Source of the DNA: Lewinella sp. W8
GTDB lineage: Bacteria; Bacteroidota; Bacteroidia; Chitinophagales; Saprospiraceae
Reading direction: 5' to 3'
Length of the DNA: 64,000 nt
NCBI RefSeq assembly: GCF_004375085.3
Contig: NZ_SNAQ03000003.1
Location: 62,001-126,000 of the forward strand
How positions within the stretch are numbered: the stretch's first letter is position 1; the number at the start of each line of letters is the position of its first letter. Below, one piece after another: positions 35,342 through 44,521 of the stretch. The translations under genes were made by a program, and so were the position numbers. The notes beneath the pieces are model-generated. The model was not told the DNA's origin. It saw only the letters and a program-made list of their open reading frames with translations, and searched no databases.

Positions 35342-35441
35342 ACAGCCTTAAATGATTCTTCTTTAAAAAAGATGCGCAAAACTGCGGCAAACAGTATGCT
35401 CATTGGCCGTTTTAACCGAAGAAATCGACGAACGACACTTT

Positions 35442-36218
35442 TTACTGGACACCCCGTATCATCATCCGTTTAACCGACCCCTGTCGTTTCTTCCATTCTT
35501 TACGAAATTTCTCCTGTCCGATCGCTTTTCCCTCGCTCGGAGGGGTAATGGACAGCGGCTCTCCGCTCAGGGAAATCCCGGTGGCCTGATAGCGATAATT
35601 CCGACTGCCATTTTTCACTTCCAGGGTAATGATGGCCCCGGGCAGACCAAAGTAGTTTTTCGGCCCTACCTGCACGGGAAGGGAGGGGGCGTAACCGGCC
35701 CGCAGCGTGTCACCGGTAGTGGCGGAAATGCCCGTGGCGACCAGGAGATCCAGGCCGGCGGTGGCTTCGCTGGGAGAAATTTTCTCCTTGGTGAGGGTCC
35801 AGTCAATGGTTTCCGTTTCGCCGGATACGAGAAATTGTTTGTCGAAGATGTAGTCGGTGTTGGTCACGGTACCGGCCTTGACGTCGGTGTGGTGATGGGT
35901 AAGGTTGGCCGGACCGGTTTCGACCACAATCGTCATGCCGCCAGCGGTTTCCATTTGGTTGCGACTGTGCTCTTTTTCCTGTTCCACGAAGTTAAATCCG
36001 TCGGGCGTAAAGGTGGCCAGATAGGTGTCCGTAAAGGCACCACTGGCGGCCATTTTGGCCATCATTTCTTTCAGCTCCTTGTTGACCGTTTCGCCCTGTC
36101 CGGCATCCACGTTAACCTGACTGGTCCGGATGTAGGTAATCGTGCCGTATTCTACCTGGGCGCTGAGGTGAAGGCCGAAAAGAAAGAATACCAGAAAGAT
36201 GAGGAAGTATTTATGCAT
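35442..36218 (-). CDS. GLPGLI family secreted protein (second paralogue)
   Basis: The 258-aa precursor has a signal peptide (about 1-20, L-S-A-Q). The motif F-G-L-P-G-A-I-I-T-L-E-V lies near 190-200, and the C-terminal tail is Lys/Arg-rich. It shares the overall layout of the preceding paralogue but is clearly diverged, especially in the central region. It is the first gene of the minus-strand set with the other GLPGLI gene and the barrel. The divergent two-component system is 300 bases away and may regulate it. Confidence 0.9.
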   Translation of the reverse strand: MHKYFLIFLVFFLFGLHLSAQVEYGTITYIRTSQVNVDAGQGETVNKELKEMMAKMAASGAFTDTYLATFTPDGFNFVEQEKEHSRNQMETAGGMTIVVETGPANLTHHHTDVKAGTVTNTDYIFDKQFLVSGETETIDWTLTKEKISPSEATAGLDLLVATGISATTGDTLRAGYAPSLPVQVGPKNYFGLPGAIITLEVKNGSRNYRYQATGISLSGEPLSITPPSEGKAIGQEKFRKEWKKRQGSVKRMMIRGVQ

Positions 36219-36466
36219 TTTGCCAAGCGTTGAATGAGTGTTTAAGGTTGTGGTTAGACAAATCGTGAAGGACTCTCAGCAGATGGCGCAAGCGCAGGTG
36301 CAATGTCCCTGGGAAATGCCGCGTATCCCGTCAGTTGACCGGAGGATTACGCCATTCGTCGTCGGGGTGGGGTGAATAACCGGCGAGCCAGAATGGATTC
36401 ACCTCACCGCCAACGATTACAAAAGTAATCACGGACAACCCGCGCCAGGGTTAGCGATTCCCAAAC
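36219..36466. other. Divergent regulatory region, GLPGLI genes versus two-component system
   Basis: No gene is seen. A degenerate dispersed-repeat motif (GGCGCAAGCGCAGGTGCAA) lies at 36285-36303. The part nearest the kinase gene contains the direct repeat listed separately. Confidence 0.5.
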
Positions 36467-36486
36467 AAGGTTAATTAAGGTTAATT
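36467..36486 (+). promoter_or_regulatory. Candidate response-regulator operator (tandem direct repeat)
   Basis: AAGGTTAATT occurs twice without gap at 36467-36476 and 36477-36486. That is a period of ten bases, one helical turn, about 39 bases before the kinase ATG. OmpR/PhoB-type regulators bind such direct repeats, and the downstream regulator is of that type, so autoregulation is plausible. Confidence 0.55.
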
Positions 36487-36524
36487 TGCTTGTTTTCAGT
36501 GGTTTAGGGCATTTTCTTTGCTGT

Positions 36525-37916
36525 ATGCAACGACAGAAAATTTCCTTCTCGCTCATCATGATGCTCCTGGCCTCCCTTTTGGTTGTGTGGTGGTATCAGT
36601 CCTTTGCCAGTGACCGCGACCAGCTGCGGGACGCCGTGGAAACGGAGGTGAACCGCATCATCAGTGAAGACTTTGTGGTCCACGGACTGCGGGCCATGAT
36701 CATTAATCAGGTGGATATCGATCAGCCCAATGTGAAATTTGAGGTTCAACCGGACAGATTACCCGCCGAACTGCGAAAGCGGAAGGCGGCGGCTACCGGA
36801 CTCCGGTTCCCCGACGTTAAGGTGGAGCAATTTGAAAAAAGTGAAGATGGACTGCCCAAACTGGTCACCATCTCCGTGGACCAGCTAGGGGAGCAGGTGA
36901 CCTCCAGGTTTTTCTTCCGGGAAGATGGTGTTTCGCTGGATGAACTGCCCGAAATGGTAGAGAAGAAAATCCAGGAAAAATTTGGGGTGCTTTTATTCGC
37001 CATTAAAGACGGGGAGGCACCGGATAATGTGGTGGTTACCGCCCGAAGTATCAATTCTCAATTTTCGAATAATGCCCGGCAGTACGAGATGCTCGGTTAC
37101 GCTCGCCAGCTAATGCTGGGTATGTTGCCGGAGTTTCTCTTTGGTTTTTTTCTCTTTGGTGCAACGGGATTTTCGTTCGCCACGGCCTACCGCAACCTTC
37201 GGGACCAGGAGATTCAGCTCCGGCAGAAGGACGCTCTGGTGGCCAACGTGGCGCACGAACTCAAAACACCGATTGCCACGGTTGGCGTGGCCCTGGAGGC
37301 GCTGAACCTCTTTGGCGCCGATGACGACCCCGTGCGGAGAGCAGATTACCTTTCGATTGGTCAATCGGAACTCAAGCGGTTGGACCAAATGGCGGATCGC
37401 GCCATCGATGCGTTGCAGGCCGGTGCGCTGGACGCCCGGCTGGAGAAGGAGGAAGTAGACCTGGAAAAGGTGATCCAGGAGTCCTGGCGGGGACTGCGGC
37501 TGCGCTACGAATTGGAAGACCACCAGTTGCAGCTGGACGTACATACCAACCCCGTACTGTGGGCGGACCCCAACTATCTTTTCCACCTCGTGTACAACCT
37601 CCTGGATAACGCCTGCAAGTACGGAGGAGACCCCCGGGATATTCGGGTGGTCCTGACCGGTGGGGAGGCTTCGCTGAGTCTGTCCGTAGCGGATAATGGC
37701 CCGGGTATTCCGCTGGCTGAACGGAGCAGGGTCTTTGAGCGTTTTTACCGCATTGTCCGTCCCGATGAGGGGCACCGGACCAAGGGACACGGCCTGGGAC
37801 TTAGTTTTGTCCGGCAGATTGTCGAAGCCCACCGTGGATGGATCAGTCTGGAAAATGCCAGCTCCGTTGGCGGCGCCTTATTTACCGTAGAACTACCCCG
37901 TTTTGACCGACCTTAA
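36525..37916 (+). CDS. Sensor histidine kinase
   Basis: The 463-aa protein begins at ATG 36525; a start at 36486 is possible but adds an unlikely extension. Membrane spans at about 6-26 and 193-220 enclose a periplasmic sensor of about 170 residues of no known fold. The phospho-acceptor His244 is in V-A-H-E-L-K-T-P. The ATPase has the N box N-L-L-D-N-A-C-K-Y-G, G1 D-N-G-P-G-I-P and G2 G-H-G-L-G-L-S. It overlaps the downstream regulator gene by 14 bases. Confidence 0.93.
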   Translation: MQRQKISFSLIMMLLASLLVVWWYQSFASDRDQLRDAVETEVNRIISEDFVVHGLRAMIINQVDIDQPNVKFEVQPDRLPAELRKRKAAATGLRFPDVKVEQFEKSEDGLPKLVTISVDQLGEQVTSRFFFREDGVSLDELPEMVEKKIQEKFGVLLFAIKDGEAPDNVVVTARSINSQFSNNARQYEMLGYARQLMLGMLPEFLFGFFLFGATGFSFATAYRNLRDQEIQLRQKDALVANVAHELKTPIATVGVALEALNLFGADDDPVRRADYLSIGQSELKRLDQMADRAIDALQAGALDARLEKEEVDLEKVIQESWRGLRLRYELEDHQLQLDVHTNPVLWADPNYLFHLVYNLLDNACKYGGDPRDIRVVLTGGEASLSLSVADNGPGIPLAERSRVFERFYRIVRPDEGHRTKGHGLGLSFVRQIVEAHRGWISLENASSVGGALFTVELPRFDRP

Positions 37917-38670
37917 GGTACTGTACGTAGAGGATGAAGCCCTGTTAGGGCGCATTGTAAAGGAAAGCCTGGAGAGCCGGGGCCTGAGTATCGACTGGTT
38001 CGTTGACCGGAAAGCGGCCAGTAAGGCCCTGGATGCCCTGGACCGCTACGATATTGCCGTTCTGGACGTACAGTTGCCGGGAGACGATGGTTTCGCCATC
38101 GGTCGGCACATTCGCGAGCAGCGGCAGGATTTACCCATTCTGTACTTGACGGCGCGAGTGGCGGCCAAGGACGCCCTGGAAGGCTTTGCCGCCGGAGGTA
38201 ACGATTACGTACGTAAGCCCTTCAGTATGGAAGAACTGCTGGTAAGGATGCAGAACCTCGTGGACATGAATCGGTCAAAGTCACAGAAGAATGGCCTTGC
38301 CCCCGCAAAGCCGCGGGAAGCCAAAGCCGCTTCGGGCTCGGAAGAGGTGTATCGCTTTTCCAGTTTCCTGTTTGATTACCGTTCCCTGAAACTGCTCAGG
38401 TACGTGGGAGATGAAGTGGCCGAAGAGTTTTTGCTCACCCACCGGGAGGCGGAACTCCTCCGCTTTTTCCTGCGCTCGCGGGGGCAAGCCGTCATTGAGC
38501 GGAAACGCATCCTGCTTGACCTGTGGCAGGACGACGGTTTCTTCAATTCCCGAACCCTGGACGTTTACGTGCGCAAATTGCGCTCGATGCTCATGAAGGA
38601 CACGGCGGTCAAGATTCTCACCCTCCGGGGAGTGGGCTACCGCTTCGTGGTGGAAAAGGGGAAGGATTGA
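37903..38670 (+). CDS. OmpR-family response regulator
   Basis: The 255-aa regulator starts at TTG 37903, giving M-T-D-L-K-V-L-Y-V-E-D-E, the standard receiver opening. The phospho-acceptor is Asp55 in V-L-D-V-Q-L-P, with the conserved Thr in Y-L-T-A-R and Lys in R-K-P-F. The C-terminal winged helix (about 150-252) has L-T-H-R-E-A-E-L-L and the recognition region S-R-T-L-D-V-Y-V-R-K-L-R, ending G-V-G-Y-R-F. It overlaps the kinase gene and should form a pair with it. Confidence 0.93.
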   Translation: MTDLKVLYVEDEALLGRIVKESLESRGLSIDWFVDRKAASKALDALDRYDIAVLDVQLPGDDGFAIGRHIREQRQDLPILYLTARVAAKDALEGFAAGGNDYVRKPFSMEELLVRMQNLVDMNRSKSQKNGLAPAKPREAKAASGSEEVYRFSSFLFDYRSLKLLRYVGDEVAEEFLLTHREAELLRFFLRSRGQAVIERKRILLDLWQDDGFFNSRTLDVYVRKLRSMLMKDTAVKILTLRGVGYRFVVEKGKD

Positions 38671-38704
38671 AGGAGGGAGGGATTGAAGGATTGAAGAATT
38701 GCTT

Positions 38705-38845
38705 GGTCGAGCACTTCCAGAGCGAGTGCCGAAGGATGGAAGGATTGCCCCGGTCGAGCACTTCCAGTGCGAGTACCGAAGGATGGAAGGATTGCCCCGC
38801 CGAGTACTCCCCGTGCGAGTGTCGATGCTGACCCCCGAACCAGTT
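38705..38845. repeat. 47-bp tandem repeat, three units plus a detached copy
   Basis: Units start at 38705, 38752 and 38799, exactly 47 bases apart. Each contains a small hairpin of the form GCACT-TCC-AGTGC followed by CGAAGGATGGAAGGATTGCC. Unit 3 decays after 20 bases. A detached copy of the hairpin part lies at 38909-38932. Confidence 0.85.
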
Positions 38846-38869
38846 AACCCCTGCCATACCCAAATACTC

Positions 38870-38893
38870 TGCACCTGCGCTCCGCGCCAAAAG
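38870..38893 (-). repeat. Dispersed GC-rich motif copy
   Basis: On the minus strand this reads TTTTGGCGCGGAGCGCAGG followed by TGCA. It is a near match to the motif at 4535, 56481, 57429 and 59585. Confidence 0.7.
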
Positions 38894-39108
38894 ATGGAAG
38901 GATTGCCCGGTCGTGCACTTCCAGTGCGAGTGGGGAACGACACAACCAGTGATTTAGGGAGCTATTGGCCAAAAAGAGAATTTGACCCTTCGATTCAATC
39001 TACAGATATTGGGATTACCGTCGATGCCGAAGTATTCTTCGGCGGGACAACCAGGAGGAACGCAAAAACGTTCTACCTTTAGCCTGCAAACAAAATACTT
39101 CCCGCCAT

Positions 39109-39357
39109 ATGACGGCAACCGAACGAGAAGACTGGATTAGCCGCGTTGATAAAGCCCTGGATGACGTGCGCCCCCACCTGGCGATCGATGGTGGAAACAT
39201 TGAGGTGGTGAGCATTTCGGATGCTAAGATTGTGGAAATCAAGTGGTTGGGTGCCTGTAATGGCTGTAGTATGACCGCGATGACCATGAAGGCGGGCGTA
39301 GAAGAAACCCTGAAGCGAAGTCTCCCCGAAATCGCCGGCGTAGTGGCGGTAAACTGA
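39109..39357 (+). CDS. NifU-like Fe-S scaffold (C-terminal domain type)
   Basis: The 82-aa protein matches a stand-alone NifU C-terminal domain. It shows R-P-H-L-A-I-D-G-G-N-I-E-V-V, then L-G-A-C-N-G-C-S-M with the C-x-x-C cluster ligands, and the ending L-P-E-I-A-G-V-V-A-V. It carries or assembles iron-sulfur clusters in the cytosol. It is the first gene of a tight three-gene group with rsmE 9 bases downstream. Confidence 0.93.
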   Translation: MTATEREDWISRVDKALDDVRPHLAIDGGNIEVVSISDAKIVEIKWLGACNGCSMTAMTMKAGVEETLKRSLPEIAGVVAVN

Positions 39358-39366
39358 TCGACGCCC

Positions 39367-40071
39367 GTGCAATTATTTTATGACCCCGACATCCGGCCGG
39401 GAATTTTTGAGTTGCGTGAGGCGGAAGCCCGTCACGTCACCCAGGTGCTGCGTAAGCGGGTGGGAGACGAGCTTACCCTGGTGGACGGGAAGGGAAGTTG
39501 GTTCCGGGCGGTGATTTCCGATTTAGGGAAGCGGCGCTGCGTCCTGGAAGTAGAACCCGCCTTCGATTATGCCCCACGGGCCAGTCACCGACTTTCCCTT
39601 TACGTGGCTCCGACAAAAAACATTGACCGTTTTGAGTGGATGCTGGAAAAGGCCACCGAAATCGGGGTAGACGAGATTTTCCCCATCATTAGTGATCACA
39701 GCGAACGCAGCCGGTTGCGTCCGGACCGGCTCGAACGGGTGCTGGAGTCGGCCATGAAGCAAAGCCTGCGCGCCTGGCTTCCGGTGCTGCATCCCGCTGG
39801 GAAATTCGCCGAGGTGATGCCGGAGTTGCCGGCAGAAACGGCTGGTTTTTTCGCCTACCTTGGTGACCGTGAAGTTCCGCTGCTGCGGGATACCTGCCCG
39901 ACCGGTCAGGACGTTAGAGTATTCATTGGCCCGGAAGGCGGGTTCAGTCCCTCCGAAGCGGAGCTGGCGAAATCCCGGGGATACGCGTGGGTAAGTCTGG
40001 GGCCCAACCGCTTGCGGACCGAAACCGCCGCCATCACCGCCGTTTTGACCGTTGAACAAAAGAATTGGTAA
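39367..40071 (+). CDS. rsmE: 16S rRNA (uracil-1498-N3)-methyltransferase
   Basis: The 234-aa protein starts at GTG 39367. It has the PUA-like N-terminal part with H-V-T-Q-V-L-R, then the SPOUT methyltransferase domain. This carries K-A-T-E-I-G-V-D-E-I, the E-R-S-R-L segment, the M-K-Q-S-L-R-A-W-L-P block and the knot signature F-I-G-P-E-G-G-F-S with L-G-x-N-R-L-R-T-E-T-A. It methylates U1498 of 16S rRNA with SAM. Spacing of 9 and 3 bases to neighbours indicates an operon. Confidence 0.95.
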   Translation: MQLFYDPDIRPGIFELREAEARHVTQVLRKRVGDELTLVDGKGSWFRAVISDLGKRRCVLEVEPAFDYAPRASHRLSLYVAPTKNIDRFEWMLEKATEIGVDEIFPIISDHSERSRLRPDRLERVLESAMKQSLRAWLPVLHPAGKFAEVMPELPAETAGFFAYLGDREVPLLRDTCPTGQDVRVFIGPEGGFSPSEAELAKSRGYAWVSLGPNRLRTETAAITAVLTVEQKNW

Positions 40072-40074
40072 ACT

Positions 40075-40755
40075 ATGTTGCAAAAGATGCTGCTCGTTTT
40101 TCTCCTTCCACTTTGCTTGCTGGGAATGTCTTCCTGGACGGATGCTCCCCGGGTAGAGACGGCCAATTTGCGGCTGGGGCTTTTGAAATACAACGGAGGA
40201 GGGGACTGGTATTCCAATCCCACGGCCCTGCCAAATCTGGCCGCCTTCTGCAACGACCAACTGGGCACCAGGTTCGCCACCGATTACGGTACGGTGGAGG
40301 TGGGCAGTGCCGAACTGTTTAATTATCCCTGGATTCACATGACGGGCCACGGTAACGTGGTGTTCAACGCCGGGGAAGCGGAAAACCTGCGCAATTATCT
40401 CATCGCCGGAGGGTTTCTGCACATCGACGACAATTACGGTATGGATCCCTACGTGCGGGTGGCCCTTCAGCAGGTTTTCCCGGAATTAAGCCTGGTGGAA
40501 CTTCCGTTTGATCATCCGGTCTATCATCAGACCTTTGACTTCAATAACGGGCTGCCAAAAATCCACGAGCACGATGGGGAATCTCCTCAGGGCTACGGTC
40601 TTTTCTACGAAGATCGGCTGGTGGTGTTCTATTCCTTTCAGTGCGATCTTGGGGATGGTTGGGAAGACGAATCGGTGCATAAAGATCCACCGGAAATTCG
40701 GCGGGCCGCCCTGGAGATGGGGGCCAACCTGATCGAGTTTGCCTTTGAGCAATAG
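40075..40755 (+). CDS. DUF4159 domain protein, exported
   Basis: The 226-aa product has a hydrophobic N-terminus (about 4-20) that acts as signal peptide or anchor. The DUF4159 domain follows, beginning L-R-Y/G-L-L-K-Y-N-G-G-G-D-W-Y. It contains Y-P-W-I-H-M-T-G-H-G-N, then G-G-F-L-H-I-D-D-N-Y-G and the F-D-H-P-V-Y-H segment. The fold resembles glutamine-amidotransferase-like ThuA domains; activity is unknown. It directly follows rsmE, an arrangement recurrent in Bacteroidota. Confidence 0.88.
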   Translation: MLQKMLLVFLLPLCLLGMSSWTDAPRVETANLRLGLLKYNGGGDWYSNPTALPNLAAFCNDQLGTRFATDYGTVEVGSAELFNYPWIHMTGHGNVVFNAGEAENLRNYLIAGGFLHIDDNYGMDPYVRVALQQVFPELSLVELPFDHPVYHQTFDFNNGLPKIHEHDGESPQGYGLFYEDRLVVFYSFQCDLGDGWEDESVHKDPPEIRRAALEMGANLIEFAFEQ

Positions 40756-40764
40756 CCCACGGGA

Positions 40765-41796
40765 CTATTTCCTGGACCTGGCCAACCGGGCAAGTTTCTT
40801 GTCGTTTTCTACAATCTTGTAAAAGGCATTAAATCGGTTTAGAAACCGTTTACGGTGTCGTTTGCTCAGGTCGGGATGGTTTTCCACCAGGGCAATCAGC
40901 TCTCCCTTTTTTTCCCGGAACACCTTTCCCGCTTTCATAATCTCTTCTTCGGTGACGTCCCGCCCCAAATAGATCGGTTCCTGCACGGACTCGATATCGA
41001 GGGATTCGTGGGGCACGGCATAGCTGGTGCCCACCAGTCCGCAGTAGTCAAAATCGTAGGGAATGGGAATGATGTCCAGCGACCCCTTGGGGTTGATGAA
41101 TTCCACGTTGTGGAGATTGTAGACGTTCCAGTCCGTGTTTAAGATCATGTAGTTAAAGAGGGTCATGTTTACGTAGGCCTCCCGTTGCAGTCCTGCCGTA
41201 CTGGCGCGTTTGGATTTCAATTCCCGGCCTTCGTACCGGGCACAGAGTTGTTCTTCATCTTCAATCAGGAAGCCCGTAATCAGTTCAGTCTGGTTGCGTT
41301 TGCCTTCGCCGGCCTGGGTGTCTCCACCATTGATGACGAGATTCAGCGGCACGATGCGATGGGTATGAGGACTAACGATACGGTGCAGGTCGTACACGAG
41401 TTTTTCGCGGCGTAGGTATCCCAGTCCCAATTCTGAATTACTGCACTGAAGCACCATTTTCAGATCGTTGATGTCGCTAAAGCCGGCCAGGCGGAGATCG
41501 GCTTTTTTCAGCTTGATCTTCAGGGAGGGGTTCTGACATACTTCCAGGCGCATATTGCCACGAGACCGGATTTTGCCACGAATTTGCACCGGGTCGCCGA
41601 TCCCCATGACGGTGATGGTTACGGGTTGATAGATTTTCTTTTTCTTGTTTCGCATGAGTTGCTTCCAGTCCGTGTTCATCATAAACTGGATGTCTTCACC
41701 CTCCGCGTGCAATTTGTCGAACAGCGAGGACTGGGCGGCCAGCAGGCCGCTCATTACGAAAAGCAGGAAGAGTAGGGTAGACTTGAGGGATTTCAT
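40765..41796 (-). CDS. Exported CotH-like (protein-kinase-fold) protein
   Basis: The 343-aa precursor has a signal peptide (1-21, L-A-A-Q). The central part shows features of CotH-type kinases: R-G-K-I-R-S-R-G-N at about residue 73, P-S-L-K-I-K-L-K, a long helical middle, then N-T-D-W-N-V-Y-N-L-H-N and the metal-binding-like I-P-Y-D-F-D-Y-C-G. Known CotH kinases phosphorylate secreted proteins. Catalytic residues here cannot be confirmed by eye, so activity is uncertain. It is convergent with the DUF4159 gene. Confidence 0.7.
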   Translation of the reverse strand: MKSLKSTLLFLLFVMSGLLAAQSSLFDKLHAEGEDIQFMMNTDWKQLMRNKKKKIYQPVTITVMGIGDPVQIRGKIRSRGNMRLEVCQNPSLKIKLKKADLRLAGFSDINDLKMVLQCSNSELGLGYLRREKLVYDLHRIVSPHTHRIVPLNLVINGGDTQAGEGKRNQTELITGFLIEDEEQLCARYEGRELKSKRASTAGLQREAYVNMTLFNYMILNTDWNVYNLHNVEFINPKGSLDIIPIPYDFDYCGLVGTSYAVPHESLDIESVQEPIYLGRDVTEEEIMKAGKVFREKKGELIALVENHPDLSKRHRKRFLNRFNAFYKIVENDKKLARLARSRK

Positions 41797-41966
41797 AAGG
41801 CGAATTTAGGCTGAGAGCCGAGGGAAAGGAGAAAAACAATGGGTAAACGTAGGGAAAACTACGACAAACGGGTGGTTTATGGTATCCCTTTACGGTGGGC
41901 GGGGATGAACATAACGGTTGATTCCTAATTATTCCCCTTAGTTCGACGCGATTAAAACACCGCCTT

Positions 41967-44444
41967 ATGCATTTGAAAAACCGTCACATATTCCGGTTGT
42001 GGCTCATAATTTTTGGGATAGTCGGGAGCTTTACGTCCCTTCTTTGCCAGCCGAGTCTGGATACAACTGATCTGGAAGCCTTTTTGGGAGCCTATCAGGT
42101 AGAAAAGATATACGTTGCTCACGATAAACCCAGTTACGCTCCGGGGGAAACCATCTGGTGTAAAGTGTATCTGGTGGACGGCCAGCGACACCAGAGCTTT
42201 TCGGGGACTCCGGTGGTCTACGTAGACTGGATTTCCCCTGCGGGGAAGGCCATCAAAAGTTATACTTTGCAGGTGGTAAAGGGTTATGCCCTGCTCGACA
42301 TTCCGACGGAAGACCGGGATACCACCGGCGCTTACACTTTGAGGGCCTACACTCAATTTCAGCGCAACTTCGGACCACAATTTTATTTCCAAAAGGAAAT
42401 TGACTTACTGGATTTCCGAAGCACCAAAGAGGAGGAGCGAGCCACTGATAGCACTTCCCTGGCGGTGAGCTTTTTCCCCGAAGGTGGACATCTGGTGGAA
42501 GGACTGGAATCTACGGTGGCGTTCCGGGCGGAGAACGCCGACCGGGAGGGCGTCAATATCGAAGGTGTTCTGGTCAATCAGGCGGGTGCGAAGGTTGGTG
42601 AGGTGTTTGGCCTCCACGAGGGCATTGGTCTGATCAAACTCATTCCGCAAGCCAACGAACGATACTTCATTCGGACTACCTATGGTGGACAGGCTCATGA
42701 ATTTACCTTACCCCCAGCGCTGCCCGAGGGCTTCGTGCTGAAGGTGAGCACCCGATCCAGTAAGGAGGTCCGGTTGTCCATCAAAGCCAACTTGGTGGAG
42801 GGAACTAAGGGCTGTTTGCTCGTCGGGCATCTGCGGGGAGAGGTGTTTTTGGTGCAGGAGCTGGACGGGAGCCCCGCCATGACGCTGACCCTTGCGAAGG
42901 AAGAAGTCCCCAGTGGTTTGATGCACTTTACCCTGTTTGACGGACAGGGCAGACCGGTAGCCGAACGGCTGGCCTTTAATAAAAATCCCACCGAAAGCGT
43001 ATCTCTTTCCCCGGAAACCGATGAGGAGTTTTATGGTACCCGCCGGCCAGTAAGGCTGAAGCTAGAGGGCTTGTCGCCACAATTGGACTCTGCGACCACG
43101 GTAAGCCTCAGCGTGTACTACGATGAAGCCGCAACGGCCGGCATCCGGGGATTGGACATTAAAAATTACCTGTGGCTACAGTCAGAACTTCGAGGCAACA
43201 TCAACAATATCGGACAGTACTTTACGGAAGATAGTCCCCGCATCAATACGTTGTTGGACCTGATTTTAATGACGCACGGATGGCGCAAATTCAACTGGCA
43301 GGACATTCTCCAGCGAAAGAAACCAAGGATTGTCCTTCCGCCCGAAGAACACCTAACGATTGCCGGAAAGGTAACCCGGCTGGAACGGGACAAACCCGTA
43401 CGGGCCGAGGTGCAGCTGAGTGTTTTGTCACCCGCCTACTTTTCCGCCCTGAACGTAACTACGGAGGAGGACGGCATTTTTGCCTTCCGGGGATTTGATT
43501 TCCGCGACACCGTAGACGTTCTCCTGCAGGCCAACGTTTACAACGAGCGGCAGGTGGAAAAACTACGGGAGGGGGAATTTCGCAGAACGGGAAGTCGCTT
43601 CGTCGATATTGCCCTGCTGGATGTTGACCAGCCGGAAATCCAATTGGAGTACAACATCTCCGCTAAAATCTACTTCCCGGAAACCCTCAAGCGATATGCC
43701 TACCTGGTGGCACAGGAGCGGGCTTCGGTGCAGGATCCTACCTCGGCTTTTTCGGTCAACCTTGACGAGGTTACCGTTAGCTCCGGCCGCAACCGGGCCC
43801 AGATCAGGGAACAGGAAATCGAAAACCTCTACGACGAAAAGGGCCTTTTCTACTTCGGTACGACCCAAAAGTTCCGGGCCGACGACCCGCAATTTGCTGA
43901 CTTTAAGTACCGCACGGTTTTTGATCAGATCGGCCACATTGTCCCCCGAGCCTACATGGTCACCGCTGGCGGGCGCCCGAGAGTATTATACGGTTCTCCC
44001 GTGAATGGAGTTGAGCCAACCTTAGTGGTGGACGGTACCATTGCGTCGGCTTCTTCTCTACTGAACCTTAATCCGAATGATATTGCGGTCATTGACGTAC
44101 TGGAAGGGGATTACGCCAAATTATACGACGACGATGGCGTCGTGATCTCTCTGGTAACCAAGCGCCCCGAAAACATCAAGCGGCCCAACCCCGGAATCAA
44201 AACACTGACTCATCCCGGCTTTTATCGGGCACGGACTTTCTTCAGTCCGGATTACGCCACCTTTACGTCCGAAGACGCAGATTATCGTACTACTCTCTAC
44301 TGGGAGCCGGAACTTAACCCCGAAGCCCAGGCTGAAGTGGAATTTTATACGGGTGATCGCCCGGGGAGATATACCGTTTGGGTAGAAGGAATCACCGCCG
44401 CGGGACTGCCGTTTACGGGGAGAACTTCATTTGTAATCAGGTAG
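41967..44444 (+). CDS. Exported MG2-domain / TonB-plug-like protein, copy 1
   Basis: The 825-aa precursor has a signal peptide (about 8-26). The first domain (about 38-145) is macroglobulin MG2-like: Y-V-A-H-D-K-P-S-Y-A-P-G-E-T-I-W-C-K-V-Y-L-V-D, then T-G-A-Y-T-L-R-A-Y-T-Q-F. Beta-sandwich repeats follow, including a carboxypeptidase-regulatory-like module (about 470-530). The C-terminal third contains a TonB-plug-like stretch: L-N-P-N-D-I-A-V-I-D-V-L-E-G-D-Y-A near 705. It ends in a compact beta domain with W-V-E-G-I-T. Envelope localisation is clear. Function is unknown; TonB-linked surface structures are suspected for the family. Confidence 0.82.
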   Translation: MHLKNRHIFRLWLIIFGIVGSFTSLLCQPSLDTTDLEAFLGAYQVEKIYVAHDKPSYAPGETIWCKVYLVDGQRHQSFSGTPVVYVDWISPAGKAIKSYTLQVVKGYALLDIPTEDRDTTGAYTLRAYTQFQRNFGPQFYFQKEIDLLDFRSTKEEERATDSTSLAVSFFPEGGHLVEGLESTVAFRAENADREGVNIEGVLVNQAGAKVGEVFGLHEGIGLIKLIPQANERYFIRTTYGGQAHEFTLPPALPEGFVLKVSTRSSKEVRLSIKANLVEGTKGCLLVGHLRGEVFLVQELDGSPAMTLTLAKEEVPSGLMHFTLFDGQGRPVAERLAFNKNPTESVSLSPETDEEFYGTRRPVRLKLEGLSPQLDSATTVSLSVYYDEAATAGIRGLDIKNYLWLQSELRGNINNIGQYFTEDSPRINTLLDLILMTHGWRKFNWQDILQRKKPRIVLPPEEHLTIAGKVTRLERDKPVRAEVQLSVLSPAYFSALNVTTEEDGIFAFRGFDFRDTVDVLLQANVYNERQVEKLREGEFRRTGSRFVDIALLDVDQPEIQLEYNISAKIYFPETLKRYAYLVAQERASVQDPTSAFSVNLDEVTVSSGRNRAQIREQEIENLYDEKGLFYFGTTQKFRADDPQFADFKYRTVFDQIGHIVPRAYMVTAGGRPRVLYGSPVNGVEPTLVVDGTIASASSLLNLNPNDIAVIDVLEGDYAKLYDDDGVVISLVTKRPENIKRPNPGIKTLTHPGFYRARTFFSPDYATFTSEDADYRTTLYWEPELNPEAQAEVEFYTGDRPGRYTVWVEGITAAGLPFTGRTSFVIR

Positions 44445-44521
44445 CTGACTTCTCCGTCAAGGATTGAACTCGCTGCCTGGAATTGGGCTTTTATTTATTC
44501 TGAACATCAAACCCGGACCTT

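Larger units (their letters stand above)
38671..39108. other. 438-bp gene-free region with tandem repeats
   Basis: The region between the response regulator and the NifU gene holds the 47-bp tandem repeats listed below and one dispersed-repeat motif (38870-38893). The partial box TACCTTTA near 39074 could drive the nifU operon. Short frames crossing the repeats are not credible genes. Confidence 0.6.

Noticed and set aside
38705-38932. Possible CRISPR array
   Set aside because: Units are contiguous at 47 bases with no unique spacers, and there are no cas genes.
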